Shown here one piece after another: positions 14,656 to 24,153 of a stretch of 64,000 bases of DNA. This DNA is from Bifidobacterium choerinum (GTDB lineage: Bacteria > Actinomycetota > Actinomycetes > Actinomycetales > Bifidobacteriaceae). Location of the stretch: NCBI RefSeq assembly GCF_000741135.1, contig NZ_JGYU01000004.1:1-64000 (forward strand), written 5' to 3'. The notes under the pieces are model-generated. The model did no database searches. It worked only from the letters and a program-made list of their open reading frames with translations, and had not been told where the DNA came from. Numbering within the stretch: the first letter of the stretch is position 1; each line of letters begins with the position of its first letter. A program made the translations under genes and the position numbers.

Positions 14656-15726
14656 ATGTCATCGTCATCGCCGTCAGTGCCGTCATCGTCTTCATCTTCA
14701 TCTTCATCTTCATCATCGCCATCATCGCCGTCGTCGCCGTCGCGCGCCGGGCGCATCGCCGCCGGCGTCGCGTCCGCCTGCGCGCTCGCCGCGGCGGCGG
14801 GCGTCGTCGGCGCGGGCGTCGGGCTGCTGCGCGCCGCGCTCGACGCCGACTGCCCGCAGTCGATCTTCGCAAGGCGCCGCCTGAACCATTTCGACGACCA
14901 CGACGACGCGAACGTGCCCGTGTCCGAGCAGACCCGCCGCTGGTTCGAGGACACGCACCAGAGCGTCGTCATCCGCAGCTACGACCGGCTGCGGCTGCAC
15001 GGCTGGCGCTTCGACCCGGACACGGCCCGGCCGATGCCCCACTGCTACGCGATCTGCGTGCACGGCTACACCGGCGGCCCCGGGGAGATGGCGCCGTGGG
15101 CGCAGCACTACGCGACGATGGGCTTCACGGTGTTCACGCCGGCGATGCGCGCGCACGAGCGCAGCGCCGGGCGCTACGTGACGATGGGCGCGCTCGAACG
15201 CAGGGACCTCAAGCAGTGGGTCAACCTCATCGTCTCGCGCGACCCGCAGGCGCGCATCCTGCTGCACGGCAACTCGATGGGCGCCGCGAGCGTGCTGCTC
15301 GCCGGCGCGACCCCTGCCACGCGCCGAACATCAGGGCCATCGTCTCCGACAGCGCCTTCGTCTGCGCCACGGCGCAGCTCACGCACAGCATGGCCGACGC
15401 GCTGCATGTGCCGCGCGCGCTCCAGGCCCGCGGTCGGCGTCGCGAACCTGCTGCTCGGACGCCTCGCCGACGCCTCGCTCGCCGACGCCGACGTGCTCGG
15501 CGCCGTGCGGCGCCTGACGATCCCGACGCTGTTCGTCCAGGGCGACGCCGACGCGATCGTCGACCCGTCGAGCGCGCGCCGGCTCTACGAAGCGTGCGCG
15601 AGCAACGACTGCGAGCTGCTCGTCGTCCCGGGCGCCGGCCACGTCGCCTCGCTCGCGACCGACCCGCGGCTGTACTGGTCGACGGTCGACGGCTTCCTGC
15701 GGCGCATTCCCGCCTTCGCCGCCTGA
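14656..15726 (+). CDS. Membrane-anchored alpha/beta hydrolase with two compensating frameshifts
   Basis: As written, a 356-residue protein starting at 14656 (GAGGAA nine bases upstream). A Ser-rich tract built largely of TCA/TCG/TCT codons comes first, including four TCTTCA repeats, then one transmembrane segment (about residues 34-58), then an alpha/beta hydrolase domain. The nucleophile elbow GNSMG, the acid in GDADAIVD and the histidine in PGAGHVAS form a plausible catalytic triad. The segment 15311-15432 is in the wrong frame: the neighbouring frame there reads a typical hydrolase core (PNIRAIVSDSAFVCATAQL). This implies a 1-nt loss near 15311-15318 and a 1-nt gain near 15429-15433. No stop codon arises, so a full-length protein with about 40 scrambled residues would be made. 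Activity is doubtful unless these are sequencing errors. Confidence 0.75.
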   Translation: MSSSSPSVPSSSSSSSSSSSSPSSPSSPSRAGRIAAGVASACALAAAAGVVGAGVGLLRAALDADCPQSIFARRRLNHFDDHDDANVPVSEQTRRWFEDTHQSVVIRSYDRLRLHGWRFDPDTARPMPHCYAICVHGYTGGPGEMAPWAQHYATMGFTVFTPAMRAHERSAGRYVTMGALERRDLKQWVNLIVSRDPQARILLHGNSMGAASVLLAGATPATRRTSGPSSPTAPSSAPRRSSRTAWPTRCMCRARSRPAVGVANLLLGRLADASLADADVLGAVRRLTIPTLFVQGDADAIVDPSSARRLYEACASNDCELLVVPGAGHVASLATDPRLYWSTVDGFLRRIPAFAA

Positions 15727-15789
15727 GCGCGGCGCGGGATGCGCCGCAAGCGCATATGGATCGCATATATAACAAACATACGGAGGCAT

Positions 15790-15826
15790 GCAAAAAGGAG
15801 GCCGGCCCCATCGGGGCCGGCCTCCT
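15790..15826. terminator. Bidirectional terminator between the hydrolase gene and pntB
   Basis: A 15-bp perfect stem (15795-15809 with 15812-15826) sits between the two convergent genes. An A-run at 15792-15796 on the plus strand gives a U-run on the minus-strand transcript, so it mainly serves pntB. Confidence 0.85.
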
Positions 15827-15852
15827 TCGCCGTACGGACCGGATCGCTCCAA

Positions 15853-17286
15853 TCAGGCGAGCAGCTCCTTGACGGCTGCGATGACGGCCTGCAGGCTCGC
15901 CTTCGCGTCGCCGAAGAGCATCTGCGTGTTGTCCTCGAAGTACAGCTCGTTCTCGATGCCGGCGTAGCCCTTGCCGCGGCCGCGCTTCATGACGACGACG
16001 TTCTGCGACTTGTCGACGTCGAGGATCGGCATGCCGGAGACCGGCGTGCCCGGCTTGCGGGCGGCCGGGTTCGTCACGTCGTTCGCGCCGACGACGAGCG
16101 AGACGTTCGCGCTCGGGAACTGCGGGTTGATGTCGTCGAGGTCGACGAGCTCCTCGTACGGGACGTTCGCCTCGGCGAGCAGCACGTTCATGTGGCCGGG
16201 CATGCGGCCCGCGACCGGGTGGATCGCGTACTCGACCTCGACGCCGTGCTCCTTGAGCAGTTCGCCGAGGTCGGCGAGCTCGCGCTGCGCCTGCGCCTGG
16301 GCCAGACCGAAGCCGGGGACGAAGATGACCTTGTCCGCGTAGACGAGCTGGACGGCCAGATCGTCGGGCGAGGTCTCCTTCATCGTACCCTCCGGGCCCT
16401 CGGCGTCGCCGCCGGCGGCGTTCGAACCGCCGAAGCCGCCCGCGAGGACGGACATGAGCGGACGGTTCATCGCCTTGGACATGAGCACCGACAGCGTCAC
16501 GCCGGCCGCGCCGACGAGGGCGCCGGCCACGATGAGCGCGACGTTGTCGATCGCCAGGCCGGACATCGCGACGGCGGTGCCGGTGCAGGCGTTGAGCACC
16601 GAGATGACGACCGGCATGTCGGCGCCGCCGATCGGGATGACGAACACGAGGCCGTAGCACAGCGCGAACACCGTCGTCAGGATCGACCACAGCACGCGGT
16701 GCTCGGGCTGCACGCACAGCATGACGAGCGCGGCGATCGTCAGCACGATGAACAGGATGTTCCACACGCTCTTGCCAGGCAGGCGCAGCTTCCTGACCCA
16801 CTTGATGCCCTGCAGCTTGCCGGCCGCGACGAGCGAGCCGGTGAAGGTGACCGAGCCGATCATGACGCCGAGGCCCGCGGTGATGAGCACGACGAGGCTC
16901 GGGCTGCCGTCGCCGGCGAGGATGTCGTTGAGCGCGACGAGCGCGGCCGCGCCGCCGCCGACGGTGTTGAACACCGAGACGAGCTGCGGCATGTCGGTCA
17001 TCTTGACCTTCTTCGCCGAGACGACGCCGGCGACGGCGCCGATCACGATGCCGGCGACGAGCACGACGAGCGCGGTCGTCGTGAAGACGCCGTCGACGAA
17101 GAGCTTGACGAAGGCCATCACGACGGCGATGACCATGCCGACCGCGGAGACGATGTTGCCCTTGCGGGCCGTCTTCGGCGAGTTCATGAAGTGCAGGCCC
17201 AGCACGAACAGGACCGCCGCGAGCACGTAGACGCACCATGCGACGACGTCGATCGTCGATGCGGGCACCCAATTGTCGTAGATCAC
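15853..17286 (-). CDS. pntB: NAD(P) transhydrogenase subunit beta
   Basis: A 477-residue membrane protein. The N-terminal two thirds contain about eight to nine transmembrane segments that form part of the proton channel. The C-terminal domain III binds NADP(H) (DKVIFVPGFGLAQAQAQ, then GANDVTNPAA). With PntA1 and PntA2 it uses the proton gradient to reduce NADP+ with NADH. The GTG start at 17286 overlaps the pntA2 stop codon in GTGA, with AAGGAG upstream, so translation is coupled. It is the last gene of the operon, followed by a terminator. Confidence 0.95.
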   Translation of the reverse strand: MIYDNWVPASTIDVVAWCVYVLAAVLFVLGLHFMNSPKTARKGNIVSAVGMVIAVVMAFVKLFVDGVFTTTALVVLVAGIVIGAVAGVVSAKKVKMTDMPQLVSVFNTVGGGAAALVALNDILAGDGSPSLVVLITAGLGVMIGSVTFTGSLVAAGKLQGIKWVRKLRLPGKSVWNILFIVLTIAALVMLCVQPEHRVLWSILTTVFALCYGLVFVIPIGGADMPVVISVLNACTGTAVAMSGLAIDNVALIVAGALVGAAGVTLSVLMSKAMNRPLMSVLAGGFGGSNAAGGDAEGPEGTMKETSPDDLAVQLVYADKVIFVPGFGLAQAQAQRELADLGELLKEHGVEVEYAIHPVAGRMPGHMNVLLAEANVPYEELVDLDDINPQFPSANVSLVVGANDVTNPAARKPGTPVSGMPILDVDKSQNVVVMKRGRGKGYAGIENELYFEDNTQMLFGDAKASLQAVIAAVKELLA

Positions 17287-17606
17287 TTGCTGCTCTCCTT
17301 CTTCTTCGCGTCGGACTTGTCGGACTTGAACATCTCAAGCATGCGATCGGTGACCACGTAGCCGCCGACGACGTTCATCGTGCCGAGAACGGCCGCCAGG
17401 AAGATGAACACGTAGGACAGCGTGCTCGTGGCGTGCGCGGCGACGATGACGACGCCGACGATGACGATGCCGTGGATCGAGTTGGCGCCGGACATCAGCG
17501 GCGTGTGCAGCGTCGCCGGCACCTTGCCGATGACCTCGATGCCGATGAGCAGCGCGAGGACGAACAGCGTGAGCGCGATCACGAGATTCGGCATGATGAC
17601 CTGCAT
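17283..17606 (-). CDS. pntAB: NAD(P) transhydrogenase subunit alpha, part 2 (membrane domain)
   Basis: A 107-residue protein with three transmembrane segments (about residues 5-24, 43-60 and 65-85) and a Lys/Ser/Asp-rich tail. It matches the separate membrane part of the alpha subunit in three-gene transhydrogenases. Its ATG at 17606 comes one base after the pntA1 stop codon, and its own stop codon overlaps the pntB start. Confidence 0.93.
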   Translation of the reverse strand: MQVIMPNLVIALTLFVLALLIGIEVIGKVPATLHTPLMSGANSIHGIVIVGVVIVAAHATSTLSYVFIFLAAVLGTMNVVGGYVVTDRMLEMFKSDKSDAKKKESSK

Positions 17607-17607
17607 G

Positions 17608-18753
17608 TCATTCTCCCTTCGTTCCGGCCGCCGGCTTGTTGCCGGCGACGATCATGGCCTGGTCGATCTCGTCGGACGGATCGACCGCGAGCGCGCCGTC
17701 CTTGATGAAATGCACGAGGATGTCGGCGACGTTGCGGCTCAGCAGGTTCGACGCGGTCGTGCTGACCTCGCTCGCCAGATACGGCGCGCCGATGATCGTC
17801 ACGCCGCCCTTGGTCGTGTGCGTGCCGATCGCGGAGCCCTCGACGTTGCCGCCGAGCTCGCTCGCCGCGCAGTCGACGACGACGGCGCCGCGGTGCAGGC
17901 CTTCGACGCCGCGCGCGGTCAGCAGGACCGGGGGCTTGCGTCCCGGGACCTTCGCCGTCGTGATGATGATGTCGAAGCCGGCGGCCTTCTCGTCGACGGC
18001 CGCCTGCTGCTGCGCCTGCTCCTCGGGGGTCAGCGCGCGCGCGTAGCCGCCCTCGCCCTGGCCCTGCGAGAAGTCGAGGCCGAGCTCGAGGAACTTCGCG
18101 CCGAGCGATTCGACCTCGCCGCGCGAGGCCGGGCGCACGTCGTATGCGGTGACGACGGCGCCGAGGCGCTTCGCCGTGCCGATCGCCTGCAGGCCGGCGA
18201 TGCCGGCGCCGAGGATGAGGACCTTCGCCGGGCGGATCGTGCCGGCCGCAGTCGTCATCATCGGCAGGAAGGAGCCATAGGCGTTCGCCGCGACGAGGGC
18301 GGCCTTGTAGCCCATGACGGAGTTCTGCGACGTCATCTCGTCCATCGACTGCGCGGCGCTCAGCTGGCGCGGCAGGCGTTCGATCGCGACGGCGGTGACG
18401 CCGTGCTTGTCGAGCGCCTCGATGTAGTCGGCGTCGGTGAACGATCCGAGCATGCCGATGACCCAGGTGCCCGGCTTGATGCGGGCGACGAGCTGGTCAT
18501 CCGGCCGCTCGACGAAGCCGAGGGCGTCCGCGCGTGCGAGGATCCGGTCGGCGTCGACGACCTGCGCGCCGGCCTTCGTGTAGTCCTCGTCCGTGTAGTC
18601 GGAAGCCTCGCCGGCCCCTGATTCGATCAGGCATGCGACGCCTGATTTGCGCAACCGCGTGACGATGTCCGGCGTCAGCGCGACGCGGGACTCGTGCTCC
18701 GACGTCTCGTTGAAGACGCCGAAGGTCACGGTTCCTTCTGGTTGTTCGGCCAT
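17608..18753 (-). CDS. pntAA: NAD(P) transhydrogenase subunit alpha, part 1 (NAD-binding)
   Basis: A 381-residue soluble NAD(H)-binding subunit of the AlaDH/PNT family. The N-terminal domain begins TVTFGVFNETSEHESRVALT, and the Rossmann motif GAGIAGLQAIGTAKRLGA lies near residue 175. RQLSAAQSMDEMTSQNS and YDVRPASRGEVESLGA are further PntA signatures. The ATG at 18753 is preceded by AGAAAGG. It is the first gene of pntA1-pntA2-pntB; the promoter lies in the 250-bp divergent region shared with the acyl-CoA ligase. Confidence 0.94.
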   Translation of the reverse strand: MAEQPEGTVTFGVFNETSEHESRVALTPDIVTRLRKSGVACLIESGAGEASDYTDEDYTKAGAQVVDADRILARADALGFVERPDDQLVARIKPGTWVIGMLGSFTDADYIEALDKHGVTAVAIERLPRQLSAAQSMDEMTSQNSVMGYKAALVAANAYGSFLPMMTTAAGTIRPAKVLILGAGIAGLQAIGTAKRLGAVVTAYDVRPASRGEVESLGAKFLELGLDFSQGQGEGGYARALTPEEQAQQQAAVDEKAAGFDIIITTAKVPGRKPPVLLTARGVEGLHRGAVVVDCAASELGGNVEGSAIGTHTTKGGVTIIGAPYLASEVSTTASNLLSRNVADILVHFIKDGALAVDPSDEIDQAMIVAGNKPAAGTKGE

Positions 18754-19003
18754 GTGAACCCTTTCTATGCATCCCGCCCGTTGCGGGATGGTGAACATAC
18801 AGCGTTCCAGTGTAACCAATACGGCCGCCGTCGTTCCCATGCGTCCATCTTTCGGCCGGGCGGAGCGTTTTTCGCCCATCGCGCAGCCGCCCGCGCGGCG
18901 GCGCGCGGCCCGGCCGAGGCTACGCAAGCGTAGGGTGACGTGTTCCCGCGAAACGGCTACACTGCAAGGGAATAGTGTATTTCTGCGGGTAAGGAGCAAA
19001 TCC

Positions 19004-21055
19004 ATGTCCATCTTCAAGTCCGTGAAGGACCGCGCGTCCGTCCTCACGCAGCGGGCGCTGCATCTGGGAGGCGACTTCTCGCACCCGATCAGCGATGACG
19101 GCGACACGCCCGACTACGTCGACCCCGAGACCCAGCTGCAGCACCACGACTACGAGAACCTCCCGCACGTCGACTTCTGGGGCCCCGACCGCCCGACGAC
19201 GACCTTCATCGACGCCGACTCCGGATTCATCACGGCGAGCACCGAGGGCAACGGCTCGCTGCCGGACAACTTCAACGTCTACCGCATCTACGAGGACCGC
19301 GCCTCGCGCATGGGCGACGAACCGCTGTACACCTTCAAGGTCGGCGGCGAATGGATGTCGAAGACGGCGAACGAGACGCTCGCCGACATCCGCGCCGTCG
19401 CCAAGGGCCTGATCCACATGGGCTTCAGGAAGGGCGACGGCTGCGCGTTCATGTGCCACACATCCTACGACTGGGACGTCTTCGACGCCGCGCTGCTCGC
19501 CGTCGGCGGCGTGCTCGCGACTGTCTACGACACCGACTCGGCCGAGCAGATCCGCAACATCGTCGACAACTCCGACGCCACGCTCCTCGTCGTCGAGACG
19601 AAGGACATGCTCAAGAAGACCGAGCTCGCCAAGCGCGACTGCCCGACGCTCAAGACCGTCATGTGCCTCGAGAACGGCGCGATCGACGAGCTCAAGGTCT
19701 ACGGCAGACAGGTGAGCGACCGCCAGCTCGACGAGCGCATCGCCTCGGTCGGCCTGCACGACCTGTGCTCGATCGTCTACACGTCGGGCTCCACGTCGGC
19801 GCCCAAGGGCGTCGAGATGACCCACGCGCACTACTGCGCGACGGCCACGAACCTGCCCGACTACATGCCCGACCTGCTGCACGACAAGAAGAACCGCGTG
19901 CTGCTGTTCCTGCCGCAGGCGCACTCCTTCGCGCGCGCGATCAACTACATCTGCGTGGCGAGCAACATCCACATCTACATCGCCAACGGCATCAAGACGC
20001 TCACCGGCGACCTCAAGGTCGCGCGCCCGCACATCATGATCGTCGTGCCGCGCGTGCTCGAGAAGGTGTACAACGCGGCGTCGCAGAAGGCCGGCAACGG
20101 CCCCAAGGGCCGCGTCTTCGCCGCCTCGGTCGTCGCGGCGCAGAAGTACATGCAGGAGCTCAGCGAGCGCGGCCAGGCGAGCCGCTTCGCCACGATGCGC
20201 CGCAACGCCTTCGACCCGCTCGTCTACGCGCAGATCCGCGACGTGCTCGGCGGATGCGCGCGCTGGATCGTCACCGGAGGCGCGCCGCTCGACCCCGAGC
20301 TCATGGCCTTCTTCCGCGGCGCCGGCGTGCCGGTCTACGAGGGCTACGGCCTGACCGAGACGACCGCGCCGTGCGCGTTCAACCCGATCGGCGTGCCCTA
20401 CCATCAGGGTTCGGTCGGCATCCCGTTCCCGGGCTTCGAGCTGCGCATCGGCGACGGCAACGAGATCCAGGTCAAGGGCACCGCCGTCTTCCCGCGCTAC
20501 CACAAGAACGAGGAGCAGACCGAGGCCTCGTTCACCGACGACGGCTGGTACGCGACCGGCGATCTGGGACGGCTCGACGACGACGGCTTCCTGTACATCA
20601 TCGGCCGCAAGAAGGACCTCATCATCACGGCCGGCGGCAAGAACGTCTCCCCCGGCCCGATGGAGGAGGTCATCCAGCGCTGCCCGCTCGTCTCGCAGGC
20701 GCTCGTGCTCGGCGACAAGCGTCCGTTCATCTCGGCGCTCATCACGCTCGACCCCGACGCACTGCGCGCGTGGCTGGCGAAGAAGGGCCTCGACGCGGAC
20801 ATGACGATGGAGGACGCGGCGGTTAACCCGGTCGTGCGCGCCGAGGTGCAGAAGTGGGTCGACCAGGCCAACGAGGGCGTCTCGCGCGCCGAGTCGGTGC
20901 GCAAGTTCATCATCCTGCCCGAGGAGTTCTCGCAGAAGAACGGCCTGATGACCGCGTCGATGAAGATCATCCGCCCGAAGGTCATCAAACGCTACACCGA
21001 GCTGCTCAACACGCAGATGTACACGAAGCGCAACCCGGCCGAGAAGATGCAGTGA
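19004..21055 (+). CDS. fadD: Long-chain acyl-CoA ligase (AMP-dependent synthetase)
   Basis: A 683-residue adenylate-forming enzyme that should activate long-chain fatty acids to acyl-CoA with ATP. The P-loop motif YTSGSTSAPKGVEMTH lies near residue 255, YGLTETTAPCAF near 450, and TGDLGRLDDDGFLYIIGRKK with AGGKNVSPGPMEE near 520-550. The length and C-terminal region match actinobacterial long-chain ligases of the FAA1/FadD15 type. The ATG at 19004 is preceded by AAGGAG. It is a single-gene unit with a strong terminator. As bifidobacteria lack beta-oxidation, use in lipid recycling or membrane synthesis is more likely than fatty acid breakdown (inference). Confidence 0.9.
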   Translation: MSIFKSVKDRASVLTQRALHLGGDFSHPISDDGDTPDYVDPETQLQHHDYENLPHVDFWGPDRPTTTFIDADSGFITASTEGNGSLPDNFNVYRIYEDRASRMGDEPLYTFKVGGEWMSKTANETLADIRAVAKGLIHMGFRKGDGCAFMCHTSYDWDVFDAALLAVGGVLATVYDTDSAEQIRNIVDNSDATLLVVETKDMLKKTELAKRDCPTLKTVMCLENGAIDELKVYGRQVSDRQLDERIASVGLHDLCSIVYTSGSTSAPKGVEMTHAHYCATATNLPDYMPDLLHDKKNRVLLFLPQAHSFARAINYICVASNIHIYIANGIKTLTGDLKVARPHIMIVVPRVLEKVYNAASQKAGNGPKGRVFAASVVAAQKYMQELSERGQASRFATMRRNAFDPLVYAQIRDVLGGCARWIVTGGAPLDPELMAFFRGAGVPVYEGYGLTETTAPCAFNPIGVPYHQGSVGIPFPGFELRIGDGNEIQVKGTAVFPRYHKNEEQTEASFTDDGWYATGDLGRLDDDGFLYIIGRKKDLIITAGGKNVSPGPMEEVIQRCPLVSQALVLGDKRPFISALITLDPDALRAWLAKKGLDADMTMEDAAVNPVVRAEVQKWVDQANEGVSRAESVRKFIILPEEFSQKNGLMTASMKIIRPKVIKRYTELLNTQMYTKRNPAEKMQ

Positions 21056-21091
21056 CGGCCATGTCGGCGACGTGACGGCACGTCGCCGACG

Positions 21092-21140
21092 ACGACGAAA
21101 GCCCCGCGGAAGGATATCCCTTCCGCGGGGCTTTCGTCGT
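21092..21140. terminator. Bidirectional terminator between fadD and era
   Basis: A 22-bp stem (21092-21113 with 21119-21140) closes on a 5-nt loop. It has A-rich and T-rich flanks on both sides and separates two convergent genes. Confidence 0.88.
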
Positions 21141-21190
21141 TTCGCGTCCTTCCTCCGGCAGCGGACGGGGCCGTCACCCTCCCCCGCGCG

Positions 21191-22174
21191 TCAGAATCCG
21201 AGGCGGTCGAGCTTCTTGGGGTCCGACTGCCAGTTCTTCGCGACCTTGACGTGCATGTCGAGGACCGCCTTGCCGCCGACGATGCGGTTGACGGCGGTGC
21301 GCAGCCGCTTCTTGACGCGCACGAGGTGCTCGGCCTTGCGCCCGATGATGATCGGCTTCTGCGAGTCGCGTTCGACGTAGATCGAGACGAGCACATGCGT
21401 CTTGCCGGCGTAGCCCTCGCCGGTCTCGTTGTCCTGCGGGCGTTCGATCGCGTCGACGACGACGGCGAGCGAATGCGGCAGCTCGTCGTGCAGCTCCTCG
21501 AGGAAGGCGCCGCGTACGAGCTCGGCGATCTCGTCCTCGGGGCTCTCCTCGGTGATCTGCTCGGCCGGATACATCTGCGGGCCCTCGGGCAGATGCTCGA
21601 CGAGCACCTTCGTGACCTCGGCGAGATTGTCGTCCTTGAGCGCGCTGACGGGCACGATGTCCGCGAAGTCGGCGAAGCCGTCGATCTCGATGAGCTTGTC
21701 GATGAGCTGCGAGCGGTCGAGCTCGTCGATCTTCGTGACGATCGCGACGAGCGGCACCTTCCAGACGAATCTGCCGTCCTCGGACTTCGTCGCGAACTGC
21801 GAGCGCAGGCGGCTGAGGATGCGGCGGTCGCCGGGGCCGATCTCCTGGTCCGCCGGCAGCAGGAACGCGATCTCGTCGCTGTCGGCGAGCGACTCGTCGA
21901 CGACGTCGTTGAGACGCTGGCCGAGCAGCGTGCGCGGACGGTGGATGCCCGGCGTGTCGACGAGCACCATCTGCGCGCCGTCGAGCGTGAGCACGCCGCG
22001 GATCGCCTTACGCGTCGTCTCGGGCCTCGACGACGCGATCGCAATGCGGGTGCCGATGAGCGCGTTGATGAGCGTCGACTTGCCGACGTTCGGCCGGCCG
22101 ACGACGGCCACGAATCCGGAGCGGTACGGCCGCTCCTGCGTTGCGTCCTGCGTGGTGTGCTGCTGATCAGTCAT
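21191..22174 (-). CDS. era: GTPase Era
   Basis: About 327 residues. The G1 motif GRPNVGKST, switch sequence ETTRKAIRG, G3 DTPG and G4 TKID are intact, and a C-terminal KH domain binds the 3' end of 16S rRNA (IIIGRKAEHLVRVKKRLR). Era couples 30S assembly to cell cycle progress. The start is uncertain: ATGs at 22213, 22186 and 22174 are all in frame. I chose 22174, which overlaps the end of the upstream CBS gene by eight bases and begins MTDQQH. Last gene of the rsmE-to-era cluster. Confidence 0.93.
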   Translation of the reverse strand: MTDQQHTTQDATQERPYRSGFVAVVGRPNVGKSTLINALIGTRIAIASSRPETTRKAIRGVLTLDGAQMVLVDTPGIHRPRTLLGQRLNDVVDESLADSDEIAFLLPADQEIGPGDRRILSRLRSQFATKSEDGRFVWKVPLVAIVTKIDELDRSQLIDKLIEIDGFADFADIVPVSALKDDNLAEVTKVLVEHLPEGPQMYPAEQITEESPEDEIAELVRGAFLEELHDELPHSLAVVVDAIERPQDNETGEGYAGKTHVLVSIYVERDSQKPIIIGRKAEHLVRVKKRLRTAVNRIVGGKAVLDMHVKVAKNWQSDPKKLDRLGF

Positions 22175-23582
22175 CGTCGTGTCCATGTTCCTTGCCGTCA
22201 TGCGATATGCCATCGCCCTGTTGCTGAATCGTACTGCCAGTGTCGTCGCCGCCCTCGACGGAGACCGGCTCGACGACGATCGTCGAGACCTTCTTGCGCC
22301 GGCCGGCCGAGTCGACGGCCGTCAGGCGCAGGCCGTGCGTCGTCGCGCTCGCACCGACGATCGGCACACGTCCCAGCAGCTTGGTGAGCAGGCCGTAGAC
22401 GGTGTCGACGTCGTCCTCGTCGAGGTCGATCTCGAAGATCTCCTCGAGATCGGTGATCGGCGTGCGCGCCGGCATGCTCCACGTGCGCTCGCCGATCCTC
22501 TTGGGTTCGGCGTGCTGCGTGCGGTCGTGCTCGTCGTCGAGCTCGCCGACGATCTGCTCGATCGCGTCCTCGATCGTGACCATGCCGGCGATGCCGCCGT
22601 ATTCGTCGACGACGACGGCCACATGGTTGCGCGTGCGCTGCATCTCGTGGAAGAGGTCGTCGACCGGCTTCGACTCGGGCACGTACATCGGCCTGCGCAT
22701 GATCGATTCGATGTCGCGTGCGCGCGCCACCGGGTTGAAGGCCGTCGCGCGCACCGCGTCCTTGAGGTAGGCCATGCCGAGCAGGTCGTCGATGTCGGAG
22801 CCGATGACCGGCACGCGCGAGAACCCGGAGCGCGAGCACAGGCACAGGAAGTCCTGCAATGTGCCGTCGCGCTCGATCGTGATCATGTCGGTGCGCGGCA
22901 CCATGATCTCGCGCGTGAGCGTGTCGGAGAGCATGAGCACGTTGCGCAGCATGTCGGAGACCTCGGGATCGAAGCGGTTGGTCTCGATGAGCCGGTCGAG
23001 CGCGGCCTTGCCCTGCTCGTGGCGGATCTTCTCGAGCTCCTCGTCGTCGGAGATCGCCTCACCGCGCTCGCCGGATGCGGCGCGCTCGCGGCCGCGGATG
23101 AACGGCGTGAGCCTGACGCAGGCGGCGGCGAGCGGCGCATGGGAGATGAGGACGGACAGCGGCTTGGCGCTGCCGACGGTGCGCGGGCGCATGAGCACGG
23201 TGATGCAGGCGATGACGAGCGCGACGACGAGGCCGGCGACGAGCTGCACCCACATCGCGTAGCCGAGCGTCGCGGCGATGCAGGCGACGAGCACGCCGGT
23301 GAGCACGTTGCCGCAGATGCGGAAGAATGCGCACGAGTTCGACGCGGCGTAGCGGTGCATGACGATGCGCTGCGCCGCGTGCAGGCGCCTGATCTTCTTC
23401 TGGCGCGTGAAGTCGGACAGCTCGCCGTCCGACTGCACCTCGATCATCAGGTTGTTGAGGTTGGCGCGTGTGACGCGCGAGATCGCGCTTTCGAGCGCCG
23501 CGAGCATCATCGACAGCCATGCGAGCAGCACGGCGGCCACGGCGAGCGCGGCGATGATCGCGATCGTGAGTTCTTCGGACAT
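22167..23582 (-). CDS. CNNM/CorC-type CBS-domain membrane protein (HlyC family)
   Basis: A 471-residue protein with an N-terminal DUF21/CNNM membrane domain (hydrophobic segments near residues 5-28, 95-115 and 118-140), a pair of CBS domains (about 210-335, including [14 protein letters not shown] and [16 protein letters not shown]) and a C-terminal CorC_HlyC domain (about 355-440). Such proteins are linked to magnesium or cobalt efflux; the older name is hemolysin-like. GGAGG precedes the ATG at 23582. It lies between ybeY and era, a conserved actinobacterial arrangement. Confidence 0.9.
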   Translation of the reverse strand: MSEELTIAIIAALAVAAVLLAWLSMMLAALESAISRVTRANLNNLMIEVQSDGELSDFTRQKKIRRLHAAQRIVMHRYAASNSCAFFRICGNVLTGVLVACIAATLGYAMWVQLVAGLVVALVIACITVLMRPRTVGSAKPLSVLISHAPLAAACVRLTPFIRGRERAASGERGEAISDDEELEKIRHEQGKAALDRLIETNRFDPEVSDMLRNVLMLSDTLTREIMVPRTDMITIERDGTLQDFLCLCSRSGFSRVPVIGSDIDDLLGMAYLKDAVRATAFNPVARARDIESIMRRPMYVPESKPVDDLFHEMQRTRNHVAVVVDEYGGIAGMVTIEDAIEQIVGELDDEHDRTQHAEPKRIGERTWSMPARTPITDLEEIFEIDLDEDDVDTVYGLLTKLLGRVPIVGASATTHGLRLTAVDSAGRRKKVSTIVVEPVSVEGGDDTGSTIQQQGDGISHDGKEHGHDDD

Positions 23583-23607
23583 CGTGATCCTCCCGGACGT
23601 CGTGGTC

Positions 23608-24153
23608 TCAGTGGCCGAGCTGGCGGTCGGCGCCGTGGGTCTGCTCGTAGATGGCGAGCGCGTCCGGCGCGTCGTCCGGCACGAGCGCAATCCACGACGT
23701 GCCCTGGCGCAGCGCGAAGAACGTGAGCAGCAGCTGACGCTGCAGCCCGAACATCTGGCGCTCCTGCTCGGGGGTGGCGTGGTCGTAGCCGAGCAGATGC
23801 AGGATGCCGTGGATCGTCAGCAGCATCATCTCCTCCATCGTGCTGTGCCCGGCGGCGGCGGCCTGCTGCGCGGCGACCCACGGGCAGATGACGATGTCGC
23901 CGAGGCAGCCCTCGCTCGGCGCGCCGTCGTCTCCGGGGCGCAGCTCGTCCATCGGGAAGCTCATGACGTCGGTCGGCCCCTGCAGGTTCATCCAACGCTC
24001 ATGCAGCTCGGCGATCGGCTCGGGGTCGACGAACAGGATCGCCAGGTCCGACTGCGTGCTCACGCGCATCTGGTCCATGACCCACACGCCGAGATCGGCG
24101 AAGACCTTCGGGTCGATGATCCAGTCGGTCTCGTTGTTCACTTCAACGCTCAT
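23608..24153 (-). CDS. ybeY: Endoribonuclease YbeY (16S rRNA maturation)
   Basis: A 181-residue zinc metalloprotein. The motif [11 protein letters not shown] (HX3HX5H) supplies the three zinc-binding histidines, and [10 protein letters not shown] is another family signature. YbeY takes part in 16S rRNA 3' end processing and 70S quality control. The ATG at 24153 lies within the end of phoH, an 11-bp overlap, so the two are translationally coupled. Confidence 0.94.
   Translation of the reverse strand: MSVEVNNETDWIIDPKVFADLGVWVMDQMRVSTQSDLAILFVDPEPIAELHERWMNLQGPTDVMSFPMDELRPGDDGAPSEGCLGDIVICPWVAAQQAAAAGHSTMEEMMLLTIHGILHLLGYDHATPEQERQMFGLQRQLLLTFFALRQGTSWIALVPDDAPDALAIYEQTHGADRQLGH

Noticed and set aside
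14690-14720. TCTTCA repeats as a phase-variation switch
   Set aside because: Hexamer changes keep the reading frame, so they could alter length but not switch the gene off.
18754-19003. A gene in the pntA-fadD divergent region
   Set aside because: Open frames here have no ribosome binding site or recognisable protein; the stretch is best read as a divergent promoter region.
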